Below, one piece after another: positions 30,783 through 40,448 of a DNA stretch of 49,886 nucleotides (positions within the stretch are counted from its first letter, which is position 1; each line of letters begins with the position of its first letter). The stretch comes from an uncultured Blautia sp. (lineage in GTDB: Bacteria; Bacillota; Clostridia; Lachnospirales; Lachnospiraceae): the NCBI GenBank assembly GCA_900540785.1, contig UQHF01000025.1, positions 1 through 49,886 of the forward strand, written 5' to 3'. A program made the translations under genes and the position numbers. Below the pieces are notes generated by a model, which was not told the origin of the DNA, ran no database searches, and saw only the letters and a program-made list of their open reading frames with translations.

Positions 30783-32807
30783 CTATTTCTCTGTCTTAAC
30801 AATCACAAGTCCATATGGGGAAAGCTTTTTCTCAAACTCTCCGTAAACAGCTTCCACCTTGCCTTTCGGAAGCGGAAGGCTTACTTCCTCATCTCCCCAG
30901 TTCTGATAAATATAGAATTGCTCTTTTTCTGTCTCTCTTGAAGTCACTTCAAGGTCCTTCGGAATCTCTCCGTCCACGCCGCAGGAAATCCCGCTCTGCT
31001 CTGCGATTTTTCTGATCAGATCCTCCTGAAACTCTTTTTCTGCATCTGCTGCCACATACCATGCCTGTCCCTTTCCGTAAGAATTTACAGTAAGAGCAGG
31101 ATAACCTTTGTAGAAATCGCTTCCATAAGTCATCAAAGCCTTTGCGCCGCGAAGCTCTACAAGGTCACAGAGATATTTGCAGGAGTATGTTTTCTCCATT
31201 CCCAGAAGATTACCCTCAACAGGAACAAGAGAATTTTCCTCCCAGTCATAAAGCCCGTCAATCTCTGTGCTGCGGATTCCAAGTACGTCCATCAGTCCGT
31301 AAGGCACACCGCCCAGGTAACATCTGTCTGTATCGTCTACAATGCCTGACCAGTAGGTGGCAATAAAAATGCCGCCGTCTTCCACAAATTTTCGAACCTT
31401 TTCCTCAAATCCATTGCGGAACATATAACACATAGGTGCCGCAAAAATTTTGTATCCTGAAAGGTCGCACGTCATATCTACAAGATCCACATTCAGACCA
31501 AGCTTTCGGAAGCCTCTGTAATACTTTAACTGCACCTCTCTGTAGTGAAACCCTTTGTTTCTCGGTCCCTGGCTGTCCTCCATTGCCCACTGGCTGTCCC
31601 AGTCATAAAGAATCGCAGCCTGACTTTTTACTTCGCTTCCCGCAAGAACGGAAATGTCTTTTAAAGTTTTTCCGACCTGACTTACCTCACGGAACACTCT
31701 CGTATCGTTTCCTCCGTAATGGTCGATAATTGCCCCGTGAAATTTCTCAGAAGCCCCCCTGCTCTGACGGATCTGGAAGTAAAGAGAACCTTCTCCTCCA
31801 TGCGCGATCGCCTGCATAGACTGGGAAAATAATACGCCCGGCTTCTTCAGCTTACTCACACTCTGCCAGTTTGTAGAGGTAGGACATGACTCCATCTGGA
31901 AAAACGGTTTTTTCTTGAGAGAGCGCATCAGGTCATGGCACATTCCGTTTTCATAGGCAGTCTCGATCACGTCCTGCTTATGCCATGTAGGATACGTATC
32001 CCAGGAAACAACATCAATTTCTTTTGCAAGCTCAAAGTAATTTAATCCGTCAAAATAATACATCAGGTTTGCAGTTGTGGGAAGCTCGCTTCCTCCGTCA
32101 CGGACAGCCTGGATTTCATGATGGATAAAATCTGCTGTCTGATGAGTCACAAAGCGCTTCCAGTCAAGGTTTAATGCGTGAAGCTGTGTCTCTCCTATAG
32201 GGGAAGGACTTTCAATCTGCTCAAAGCTGTTGTATGTATGGCTCCAGAAGGTCGTAGACCATCTATCGTTTAAGTTTTCAATCGTTTTGTATTTTTCCTT
32301 TAACCAGTTCCGGAACGCTTCCTGACAGAGCGGACAATGGCACTCTCCTCCAAACTCATTGGAAATATGCCACAGGATCACTGCCGGGTGATTTCCAAAA
32401 CGCTCTGCCAGCTTTCTGTTTATGATCGCTGTTTTTTCCCTGTAAACAGGAGAGGTATAGCAGTGATTGTGACGGAAGCCGTAAAGAGCTCTTTTCCTCT
32501 CTGCATCTACACGAAGAACCTCCGGGTATTTGTCAGCCAGCCATTTCGGTCTGGAAGCGGACGGAGTTGCAAGAATGACAGAAATCCCTCTCTCATAAAG
32601 CTTATTGATTATATCTTCCAGCCAGTCAAAATGGAATACACCTTCCTCCGGCTCCAGAGTTGACCAGGAAAAAATCCCAAGGCTTACCACATTACAGCCG
32701 GATTCCTCCAGCATATCCAAATCCTTCTCAAGAATATCCGGTCTGTTCAGCCATTGCTCCGGATTGTAATCGCCTCCGTGAAGAAGCTTATTCGTCTTAA
32801 AGTCCAT
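30783..32807 (-). CDS. Beta-galactosidase, family GH42
   Basis: 674 aa, typical for GH42. HGGDYNPEQW near the start is the family hallmark. Catalytic acid/base Glu151 lies in ILWHISNEFGGECHCPLC; Cys116, Cys156, Cys158 and Cys161 form the zinc site found in many members. The nucleophile is Glu306 in FFQMESCPTSTNW. The barrel is followed by a flavodoxin-like trimerisation domain (~390-590) and a short β domain. No signal peptide, so it cleaves imported galactosides in the cytoplasm. It is the last gene of the galactoside operon, and AGGAGG precedes the ATG. Confidence 0.95.
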   Translation of the reverse strand: MDFKTNKLLHGGDYNPEQWLNRPDILEKDLDMLEESGCNVVSLGIFSWSTLEPEEGVFHFDWLEDIINKLYERGISVILATPSASRPKWLADKYPEVLRVDAERKRALYGFRHNHCYTSPVYREKTAIINRKLAERFGNHPAVILWHISNEFGGECHCPLCQEAFRNWLKEKYKTIENLNDRWSTTFWSHTYNSFEQIESPSPIGETQLHALNLDWKRFVTHQTADFIHHEIQAVRDGGSELPTTANLMYYFDGLNYFELAKEIDVVSWDTYPTWHKQDVIETAYENGMCHDLMRSLKKKPFFQMESCPTSTNWQSVSKLKKPGVLFSQSMQAIAHGGEGSLYFQIRQSRGASEKFHGAIIDHYGGNDTRVFREVSQVGKTLKDISVLAGSEVKSQAAILYDWDSQWAMEDSQGPRNKGFHYREVQLKYYRGFRKLGLNVDLVDMTCDLSGYKIFAAPMCYMFRNGFEEKVRKFVEDGGIFIATYWSGIVDDTDRCYLGGVPYGLMDVLGIRSTEIDGLYDWEENSLVPVEGNLLGMEKTYSCKYLCDLVELRGAKALMTYGSDFYKGYPALTVNSYGKGQAWYVAADAEKEFQEDLIRKIAEQSGISCGVDGEIPKDLEVTSRETEKEQFYIYQNWGDEEVSLPLPKGKVEAVYGEFEKKLSPYGLVIVKTEK

Positions 32808-32819
32808 AGAAACCTCCTG

Positions 32820-33596
32820 TTAAATCATCACATCTTTTATTATCCCCAGCACAAGCAGCATAATCGGGTAAGCTATATAAAACACATACTTTGGAATTTT
32901 ATCTCTGCGCACTCCGTTGTAACACCAGATTCCATAAAAGGATATTGGACCGGTTACATACATAAGACTAATGACTGCGCCTAAAACTGTTTTCAGTACA
33001 TTCCGCTCATAAAAAATATAAAATACAGCCGTTAAAAGCACCATGCAAAGCCCGAACTCTGCGCGGAAAAATCCAGCCCACATAACTGCTGCCAGAACAA
33101 TGCAAAACTGCATAATCCCCTTCAAAAAACCGCTGTATCTTTTTGCCAGGCGAAGTCCGTACAGCATGAAAAGAGAGATAAGAGTTCCTGTAAGGGCATT
33201 CTGATTTGAAAAGTCGAAAAACTCACTTTTTATTGCAAAATCATATGGTATTTCGCTTATTAGCGCAAAAATTGCAACTGTCGCAAGATACTTCTTATAA
33301 TTGGAAGTATTTCGGAAACTTTCCACAAGGAGGAAAGCGAAAAGAGGAATTGCCATACCTCCAAGAAGCTGAAGGACAGATCCTACTCCTGCAAGCATCA
33401 TTAAATGAGAATCCTCTGCAAGCGCAGCAGAAAGCTCCTCCTGCGTATACTGTTCCAGATGAATCATGCCTTTTTCCACGACAATTACACCTATATACTG
33501 AAAAAGCATCATGACCCATGCAAATATTTTCAAGCCATCTGCCGTTATATCAGGTGTCCTCCACACAACGCCTCTTCTTCCCATACCTGTACTCAT
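32820..33596 (-). CDS. TraX-family membrane protein
   Basis: 258 aa with about seven hydrophobic segments. The order LKIFAWVMMLFQYIGVIV, GGMAIPLFAFLLVESFRNTSNYKKYL, ISEIPYDFAI and NALTGTLISLFMLYGL matches the TraX family. TraX N-acetylates pilin in F plasmids, but chromosomal homologs in Clostridia are unrelated to conjugation and belong to acyltransferase-like membrane proteins. The first helix carries FQYIG where many homologs have D-H-IG, so a usual polar pair is missing. It sits between the GH42 gene and the permeases of the sugar operon; its role there is unclear. Confidence 0.75.
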   Translation of the reverse strand: MSTGMGRRGVVWRTPDITADGLKIFAWVMMLFQYIGVIVVEKGMIHLEQYTQEELSAALAEDSHLMMLAGVGSVLQLLGGMAIPLFAFLLVESFRNTSNYKKYLATVAIFALISEIPYDFAIKSEFFDFSNQNALTGTLISLFMLYGLRLAKRYSGFLKGIMQFCIVLAAVMWAGFFRAEFGLCMVLLTAVFYIFYERNVLKTVLGAVISLMYVTGPISFYGIWCYNGVRRDKIPKYVFYIAYPIMLLVLGIIKDVMI

Positions 33597-33613
33597 AGTA
33601 TTCTCCTGTTAAA

Positions 33614-34468
33614 TCAACCTTTTACAGCACCGCCTGTAATTCCCTCCACATAGAACTTCTGCATAATAATAAACAGAATAGAAATAGGAATGGAAACAAG
33701 CACACCGCCTGCGCAGAACTGTGTAAAGTAACTGTTAATAAGACTCTTATCCAGCATTTTAAACAATCCTACGGCAACTGTATATTTGGAAGAAATTCCC
33801 GCATTGAGAATCATCTTTGCATAAACAAAATCCATCCACGGAACAAGGAAGCTACTGATTACTGTATATACTACAATCGGACGGCTCATAGGCAATACCA
33901 TCTGGAAAAAAATTCTCGCCTCACTGCATCCGTCGATTCTCGCAGCTTCACAGAGAGCTCTCGGAACTGTATCAAAAAATCCTTTTGCAATTAAGTATCC
34001 AAGACCTGATGATGCAGAATAGACCATAATAAGACCTGCATAACTGTTTGTAAGCCCAAAAGACTTTAAAGTAAAATAAACCGCGATCATAGCAAGCATT
34101 CCCGGAAACATGGTAAGGATTACCGCCATATTCATAAGAGGCTTTCTCATCTTAAAGCGCATAACAGATACAGCATACGCTACCATAAGTACAAACATGG
34201 TAGAAATCACGCACGTAAAGCAGGCGATAATAAACGTATTGATGAACCACTGCGGAAACTGCGCCACAGAATCAGGGTGAAACAATTTCACATAATTTAC
34301 CAGACTCCATTTTTCCGGAAAAAATGTGCTTGTATTCATACCGGAATACGAACTGAAGGAGGTACATACAAGCCACACGATCGGGATCAGCCAGAAAATT
34401 GCCAGAACTGCAATCAGAAGATTGTGCAATATAATACTTGAAGTTCTGTTTCCTTTCATTTTTCTCAT
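33614..34468 (-). CDS. Sugar ABC transporter permease, MalG type
   Basis: 284 aa with six transmembrane helices. The cytoplasmic EAA loop, EAARIDGCSEARIFFQMVLPMSRP, contacts the ATPase. SFSSYSGMNTSTFFPEKWSL is typical for MalG of maltodextrin and galacto-oligosaccharide systems, and the C-terminus ends KFYVEGITGGAVKG. It overlaps the MalF-type gene by 4 nt (ATGA). No ATPase gene is present here; such importers usually share a common MsmK/MsiK-type ATPase encoded elsewhere. Confidence 0.93.
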   Translation of the reverse strand: MRKMKGNRTSSIILHNLLIAVLAIFWLIPIVWLVCTSFSSYSGMNTSTFFPEKWSLVNYVKLFHPDSVAQFPQWFINTFIIACFTCVISTMFVLMVAYAVSVMRFKMRKPLMNMAVILTMFPGMLAMIAVYFTLKSFGLTNSYAGLIMVYSASSGLGYLIAKGFFDTVPRALCEAARIDGCSEARIFFQMVLPMSRPIVVYTVISSFLVPWMDFVYAKMILNAGISSKYTVAVGLFKMLDKSLINSYFTQFCAGGVLVSIPISILFIIMQKFYVEGITGGAVKG

Positions 34469-35925
34469 TGATACGTTCCCTCCCTGTCTCCTTTTATCAT
34501 TCTGTTAAATGCAACCAGCGTAAATACAGAACAGATGATAAATACCATAATACCGATTGCCGATGCCATCTTATAATTATAGTAATCCTGTGTCAGACGG
34601 AACAACCATGTAACAAGAAGATCCACCTCTGTTGCCTGGGAGTTTGCCATTGCCTGATTTGTTGTTGTATATACATTTTCTGTCAGAAGATAAATTACAT
34701 TGAAGTTATTAATATTCTTTACGAAATCTGTAATTAACGCCGGTCCTGTTACAAACAGAAGATACGGCATTGTAATTTTTCTGAAAATCTGGAAAGAAGT
34801 TGCTCCGTCAACTCTTGCACTTTCAAGCTGGTCGGATGGAAGATTCATAAGAACTCCTGTGGAGATCAGCATCTGATACGGAACACCGATCCAGATATTA
34901 ATTAAAATGATCATTACATGCGCCCAGCCGGGAGCTGACAAAAACGGCACATAACTTGTAGAGATCAGTCCTATATCTCTTAAAAAATCTGTAAGACCGA
35001 TATTACTGCAGAATGTATTCACAATTCCTCCGTTTGCAAAAAAGTTTCTTACAAGAAGAAGGGATACAAACTGCGGTACTGCGATAGTAACAATAAACAA
35101 GGTTCTCCACATTTTAGGAAATCTTGTCTTTTTGCTGTTTAACAGAAGGGACAGCAGAATTCCGCCAATATACGTGGTAATCGTTGCAAAAAAGGACCAT
35201 ACAAGAGTCCATCCAAGAACGCGCACAAAGGAATATCCAAATGTAGTCGTTAAACCTCCGCCGCCAAACAGACTCATAAAGTTGTCAAATCCAACCCATG
35301 TAAACAGGCTGTTGGGAGGCATATGATTCTGGTCATAATTTGTAAATGCCACAAAAATCAGAAGCAGAATTGGAATTACTGTAAAAATTGTAACGCCAAG
35401 TACAGGCAGGGTAAGAAGTGTGATATGAAATTTTTCTTCTTTATATGCGTGTAAGTCTTCCAGAAAATTATTAATATGTTTTCCTGCTTCCGCTGTTTTC
35501 TGAAGCTTATAAACATTCACTGTATTTTTTATCCAGATAATTGCCGCTGCAAACCACACAACAAAACTGAACAGGGAGAACAGCAAAATCTGGAAAGAGT
35601 TATCATAATCATTAAATTCATTTTTCATAGTCTTCATATTGAAGACCTTTTCCGGCTTTACTGTACCCAGAGTTGCAAATTTAGGAACGTATTCCATTGC
35701 AAAATTTACAGTAAAGAGAATAACCGCTATCTCGAGTATTGTCATAAGTACCGCTTTCACATACTGCTTACGGCGGGCATAGCCCGCCCCAAGCCAAAGC
35801 AGTGACAATTTTACAAATAAATCACCTTTTACAACAGCAGTTCCAAACTCAGCAAAAAAATTACCAACAGCTTTAAAAAATCCTCCTGCTGCCTGAACCG
35901 TCGTCTTTTTGTTCTGTTCTGCCAT
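34465..35925 (-). CDS. Sugar ABC transporter permease, MalF type with long N-terminus
   Basis: 486 aa. The first ~175 residues contain two additional helices (VKAVLMTILEIAVILF, FQILLFSLFSFVVWFAAAIIW) and a soluble stretch, as in MdxF/GanP permeases. The standard six-helix domain follows, with FVAFTNYDQNHMPP and the EAA loop ESARVDGATSFQIFRKITMPYL. It forms a heterodimer with the downstream MalG-type protein. The GanP-like length and neighbouring β-galactosidases suggest galacto-oligosaccharides as substrate; that is inference. Confidence 0.92.
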   Translation of the reverse strand: MAEQNKKTTVQAAGGFFKAVGNFFAEFGTAVVKGDLFVKLSLLWLGAGYARRKQYVKAVLMTILEIAVILFTVNFAMEYVPKFATLGTVKPEKVFNMKTMKNEFNDYDNSFQILLFSLFSFVVWFAAAIIWIKNTVNVYKLQKTAEAGKHINNFLEDLHAYKEEKFHITLLTLPVLGVTIFTVIPILLLIFVAFTNYDQNHMPPNSLFTWVGFDNFMSLFGGGGLTTTFGYSFVRVLGWTLVWSFFATITTYIGGILLSLLLNSKKTRFPKMWRTLFIVTIAVPQFVSLLLVRNFFANGGIVNTFCSNIGLTDFLRDIGLISTSYVPFLSAPGWAHVMIILINIWIGVPYQMLISTGVLMNLPSDQLESARVDGATSFQIFRKITMPYLLFVTGPALITDFVKNINNFNVIYLLTENVYTTTNQAMANSQATEVDLLVTWLFRLTQDYYNYKMASAIGIMVFIICSVFTLVAFNRMIKGDREGTYQ

Positions 35926-35961
35926 AAAGTTTTCCTTTCCTCAAAAAGAATGCAGAGTATT

Positions 35962-37110
35962 TTATTCAATCGGAGCTGTGATACCTTCTACTAATGTATC
36001 AAGAGCTTTCTGAATTCCTTCTTCATCTCCTACAGAGAACTTACCCTGTGCAATATTTTCTCCGAAAGTTTTTGCAGGATCCCAGTACTTTCCGCCAACT
36101 CTCTGGATCACACCAAACTCGGACTGCTCGATTGCTGCAGAAATTGCAAGATTTGCTTTTACTGCATCAGATTCTACTACAACCTTATTTGTAGGTCCGA
36201 TTTCACGTGCCTCAAAACGTGCCTGCTGTGCTTCTTCATTTGTAAGGAATTCAGCGAGAACGGCTGCCCATCCTATATTTTCCGAATAAGCATTAACACC
36301 TACGAATTTATATCCGAAAGCAGATTTCATCTGTACCTGATCTTCTCCGATTGTAAAGGAAGGAAGCTTTGTTGCAGCATATCCATCGCCAAATGCTTCC
36401 TGCGCTGCCTGTGCGTCCCATGTTCCGGAAACGATAGCGCAAAGATCACCTGATGCGATCTGGTTTGAGGTATCGCCGTCTGCGATTGCCATAAACGCCG
36501 GATTTCCAGCAATATTCAGCATAGCTTCTGTTACCTGAACACCTGTATATCCGTCAGGACTTGTTCCATTCCAGTCCATAGCTGTTGTGCCGTCATCATT
36601 TAAATCTGTTGTAAATCCTGCTCCGTAGAAAAATCCTGCGTTATACCAGCCGGAAGCAAGAACCATACCAACCTGCTTGCCTCCTTCCTCTGCTGCTGCA
36701 AGAAGACTGTCCCAGGATGCCGCATCTTCAGGAGAAACTACTGAAGAATCATAATATAAAAAGTAACTGTTATCTCCGGCCATAGGGAACGCATACATAT
36801 CACCGTCTATGGTAGCAGCTTCAACAGAGGATTCACTGTTTGCAGCTTTTACATCATCAAGAGATTTTCCTGCAACAGCCTGAAACGCTTCGTCATACTC
36901 AGAAAGATTTGCAAGCGCTCCTGCATTCTGAAGGTCATAAATCTGGTCACTTGCAAATGCAAATACATCTGCAGAAGCTTCCACATCTGTAAGAATCGTA
37001 TCTTTCGCTGTTGACTCAGACTCTACGCCAATCTGAATATCAAATTTCTGATCCGGATATGTCTCCTCAAATTTTCCAACCAGCTCCTTCAGTAAGTCCT
37101 GATTTTCCAA
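35962..37110 (-). pseudogene. Sugar-binding protein gene (MalE/GanS type) lacking its 5' end
   Basis: The frame encodes ~380 residues of an extracellular solute-binding protein: NQDLLKELVGKFEETYPDQK, ASADVFAFASDQIYDLQNAGAL, MYAFPMAGDNSYFLYYDSS and FYGAGF. The family N-terminus (signal peptide, lipobox Cys and first β strand, roughly 50 residues) is absent. The frame has no ATG or RBS; it opens inside the lacI gene in another frame, with only a TTG at 37125. Upstream of about 37105 the DNA is lacI. A deletion fusing lacI and this gene is the simplest explanation. Without a signal peptide the product cannot serve the importer. Confidence 0.75.
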
Positions 37111-38017
37111 GTTCTTTTGTATCAAATCGTATACTTGTCACAGACGGATTATCAAACTCAAGCTGACTGTTATCATAAAAACTTGCAATTTTTATATCAT
37201 CAGGAACCCGGATTCTGTTTTCTCTCAGACAGCCTATCACCTGCGTACAGATAAAATCGTCCATACATACAATGCAGTCTGCTCCCCTGTCAAGAACCGT
37301 TCTGACTGCTCTCGATACACCAAGAAAGCCATCTACATTCATAATCACATTGGCTTCTTTTATATCATGTCCATGTTCTCTGAACGCATCTGCAAAGCCC
37401 TGATAACGGCTTTCCGTTACTCTGTGTGTTTCACTTCCTCCTATAAGAGCCAGCTTTTTATTTCCCTTCATAAGTAAAACAGAGGTAAGCTCACGACAGG
37501 CTTCTCTGTTTTTATTATCCACAGATACTACACTCTTGTCCGGATTTGGTCCAATTACCACAAAAGGGACTTCTTTTTCCTTCAGATATTTCTGAGCCGA
37601 AGAGCTGACCACTGCCCTGCTTAAAATAATCCCATCTACTTTGCGGTTGATTACAAGACGCTCAATCTGCGTTAAATCTTTCCCATTTACCATGCAGAGC
37701 ATAATATCATAATTACATTCTGCAGCAGCCTGGCAAATCCCAATGAGACAATCTTTAAAAAAGGCAAATTCCATTGCCTCATATTCCAGTGGAAGTACAA
37801 TTCCCAGATTGTATGTCTTACTTTTTGCGAGTCCTCTTGCCATTGCATTTGGACGATAATCATGTGTTGCAATAAAATCCATTACCCGCTTTGTAGTTTC
37901 TTTACTGATCCTTCCCTTGCCGGATATAGCTCTGGAAACTGTAGTTTTGCTCACTCCAAGCTCCCTGGCTATGTCCTCTATCTTATAAATCTTATTAAGA
38001 TTTTCTCTTTCCTCCAT
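37067..38017 (-). CDS. LacI-family regulator with a replaced C-terminus
   Basis: 316 aa. Helix-turn-helix and hinge: YKIEDIARELGVSKTTVSRAISGKG and YRPNAMARGLA. The periplasmic-binding-like sensor domain runs from ~60, with VDGIILSRAV, DNKNREACRELTSVLL and DDIKIASFYDN. Normal relatives continue past SIRFDTKELGK for another ~25 residues; here that point is followed by SGLTEGAGWKI and a stop. These last residues are out-of-frame translation of the binding-protein gene. DNA binding may be intact, but the last strand and helix of the sensor domain are lost. GAGGTG precedes the ATG. Confidence 0.85.
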   Translation of the reverse strand: MEERENLNKIYKIEDIARELGVSKTTVSRAISGKGRISKETTKRVMDFIATHDYRPNAMARGLAKSKTYNLGIVLPLEYEAMEFAFFKDCLIGICQAAAECNYDIMLCMVNGKDLTQIERLVINRKVDGIILSRAVVSSSAQKYLKEKEVPFVVIGPNPDKSVVSVDNKNREACRELTSVLLMKGNKKLALIGGSETHRVTESRYQGFADAFREHGHDIKEANVIMNVDGFLGVSRAVRTVLDRGADCIVCMDDFICTQVIGCLRENRIRVPDDIKIASFYDNSQLEFDNPSVTSIRFDTKELGKSGLTEGAGWKI

Positions 38018-38034
38018 AGTAACACCTCAATCCT

Positions 38035-38058
38035 GCGCAATCGCTTGCACGTATTATA
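38035..38058 (-). promoter_or_regulatory. LacI-type operator and -10 box upstream of lacI
   Basis: On the minus strand TATAAT (38058-38053) is followed by GTGCAAGCGATTGCGC (38050-38035), an imperfect palindrome around a central CG that fits the LacI-family pattern TGCAA-N-CG-N-TTGC. It would cover the transcription start and lies 17 bp before the ATG, indicating autoregulation. Confidence 0.65.
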
Positions 38059-38108
38059 AGCATAACAAACTATTTCAGAACTGGCAAGGGACTTTTCAGG
38101 ATATATTT

Positions 38109-40424
38109 TCAAATAATTTGAAATACCATTTCTTTCACCGGCTGTATTTTAACAGCTTTTACTTCCCCCACTGCTTTTTTCAGCATTTCCATGCGTCCGG
38201 CCATTGTAGAAGATACATTCACACTCTGATCTTCTTTTCTCGGCGTAATAAGAAGTGTAAACTCTCTTCCCATCTCCGGTTTCCATACTTCTTTCAAACC
38301 GATTTCCCAGACAGCCTCATTGGAGAAATTATCAGATACCAGTTCTCCGTCAATAAAGACATATCCAATATCCCCTGTGTAAGAAATCTGAATGCGTGCA
38401 TCTTTATATTCGTCATAATTTTCCGGTATATTAAATGTATATCTGTATGGGCCACATTTTTGAAGCTTTAATTTTTCTGCCGGAATCTGTTCTGAAAACT
38501 GAATGCCTTTAAAAATTCCTTCCTGAACTTCTGAAACATTGATACTTTCTCCCATATGTTTCAAATCTGCTGCCGGATACATCATAAGTTTTATGGTCGA
38601 TTTTTCTTCCGCGCTTTCCAGATGGATTTTTTCTCCGTCATACAAAAACGGAACATTGCAAAGTACGGCTGTCTTTTTTCCTTCTTTCCGGATTTCATAG
38701 AACTGGAGGCTCTGCTCTCTTGTGAGAGTTACAATTTCCACATCTCCATTTTTTCCTGAAATCGTGTAAGAAGACATTTTCCTTTCCTCAGGAACAACAC
38801 GAATCGCTTCTTCCTGTACTGCCGCTCCATTAAGTGCATTCACTGTTTTTCCATCCCACACATACTCTGCTTTCATTCCGTCCGGAATAAAGAAAAAGTA
38901 TACTGTTTTTCCTTCTTCACGAATAATGGATAATGGCTGCGCTTTTGCATAAACGAGACGGATTCCTTCCACATCAAGCCCAAAAGGAAGAATCGCTTCC
39001 TCTCCTGCTGCCAGAGAAATATCTGAAATCCCAATTTTTCCATTTTGTGTTTCCAGACAGACGGATTCTGCTTCTTTCGCCTTACATTCCACATGATCCT
39101 GGTAATTATTCAAAAATACAAAGCCTGATTTTCCATCTGTGCGGACAGAATAACGAAACGTCTCTACATCTTCCGGTTTTATATCTTCCGCGCCTTTCGG
39201 AAGCGCCGTCACAAGTCTGCAAAGAAAATCCGAATAATTCGAAGCAAATGTATGGATCGCTTTTAATCTGTAATAACTCGGACGAAGCTGTCCGTACTCG
39301 CCAATAGCAGCCTGATAATCATAAGAAATCTTCGGACACTGGCACTCATTAAGAAACGGGGTTTTTTCGCCTTTTGGATTGCTTCCGCCCCGGAACATAT
39401 AATAACCAAGGAAGTTACAGCCGCCTGCCATTTTAATATTCGCCATAGCATCTACGCTCTCATAAGGAAGCTGGAAGCGATAATAATAATAACAGGACAT
39501 TCCGCCTCCCATTTCACAGCAGGCATACGGCATACTTTCCGGTTCATACTCCGGTTCAAAATTATATGTTTTCGGAATCTCATTGTTATGATTATCACGG
39601 TAAATATATTCCGGAGTTGCAGGGTGTTCCCCTCTGTAATCATAGAAAATCCACGGCCAGAATGCGTATCCTCCCCACAGAGGCATCATTTCCGATGCCT
39701 CCATAGCAGCCCCTCCCCAGCCTGTACTTGTATAAAACGGCGTCCGGATTCCTTCTTCCTGTGCCAGTCGTTTTAATGCGTGAAGATATTTGGATCCTTC
39801 TGAACCTCCCGGTGTCCATTCATTTGCCACGCCTGTAGTAATTTCCCAGGGCGCTGCAGAGTGCATATATTCATTGTCAAGCTGTGTTCCAATAATTGGA
39901 CCGCCATCTTTAAAATATAATCCCTGAAGCTGTATTCCAAGCTGATGATACAGCCTTTTTACATATGTGAGAAACCTTTCATCAAGACTTCTGACCTCAA
40001 AAGGCTTTCCGTAAAGCCAGTCCGGAAGACCGCCGTTTCTTACTTCTCCGTGATCAAACGGCCCAATTCTCACAATCACATACATTCCATGTTTTTTGCA
40101 AAGTTCAACAAATTTTCTCAGATTCCTGTTTCCGTCAAACCGGAAAACACCCTCCTGCTCTTCATGGTGAATCCAGAACACATACGTAGACACAATATTA
40201 ATTCCGCCCATTTTCATTTTTAATATCGTATCTTCCCACTGCTCTTCATGAACTCTGGAATAATGGCACTCTCCCGCAATTCCAAAGAAAGGAACTCCGT
40301 TTTTTTCCAGGTAATAATTTGTAAATCCTATGGTTCCCTGAGGACCTTCCCCTGAAAACTTCTCTCCCAGAGAATAAATTTCTTTTTCTTTTATCTTTGA
40401 AATATTAATATAGTTTTGCATCAT
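38109..40424 (-). CDS. Beta-galactosidase, family GH35
   Basis: 771 aa. The GH35 barrel occupies the first ~380 residues: FFGIAGECHYSRVHEEQWEDTI, GGINIVSTYVFWIHHE and VRIGPFDHGEVRNGGLPDW. The acid/base is Glu185 in IIGTQLDNEYMH and the likely nucleophile is Glu304 in YACCEMGGGM. β-sandwich domains follow, including a jelly-roll near the end (YVFIDGELVSDNF). No signal peptide, so it acts in the cytoplasm. It removes terminal β-linked galactose. It lies between lacI and the second importer; GGAG precedes the ATG. Confidence 0.92.
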   Translation of the reverse strand: MMQNYINISKIKEKEIYSLGEKFSGEGPQGTIGFTNYYLEKNGVPFFGIAGECHYSRVHEEQWEDTILKMKMGGINIVSTYVFWIHHEEQEGVFRFDGNRNLRKFVELCKKHGMYVIVRIGPFDHGEVRNGGLPDWLYGKPFEVRSLDERFLTYVKRLYHQLGIQLQGLYFKDGGPIIGTQLDNEYMHSAAPWEITTGVANEWTPGGSEGSKYLHALKRLAQEEGIRTPFYTSTGWGGAAMEASEMMPLWGGYAFWPWIFYDYRGEHPATPEYIYRDNHNNEIPKTYNFEPEYEPESMPYACCEMGGGMSCYYYYRFQLPYESVDAMANIKMAGGCNFLGYYMFRGGSNPKGEKTPFLNECQCPKISYDYQAAIGEYGQLRPSYYRLKAIHTFASNYSDFLCRLVTALPKGAEDIKPEDVETFRYSVRTDGKSGFVFLNNYQDHVECKAKEAESVCLETQNGKIGISDISLAAGEEAILPFGLDVEGIRLVYAKAQPLSIIREEGKTVYFFFIPDGMKAEYVWDGKTVNALNGAAVQEEAIRVVPEERKMSSYTISGKNGDVEIVTLTREQSLQFYEIRKEGKKTAVLCNVPFLYDGEKIHLESAEEKSTIKLMMYPAADLKHMGESINVSEVQEGIFKGIQFSEQIPAEKLKLQKCGPYRYTFNIPENYDEYKDARIQISYTGDIGYVFIDGELVSDNFSNEAVWEIGLKEVWKPEMGREFTLLITPRKEDQSVNVSSTMAGRMEMLKKAVGEVKAVKIQPVKEMVFQII

Positions 40425-40448
40425 ACTTCTCCTTTTCTTCTCAGAAAA

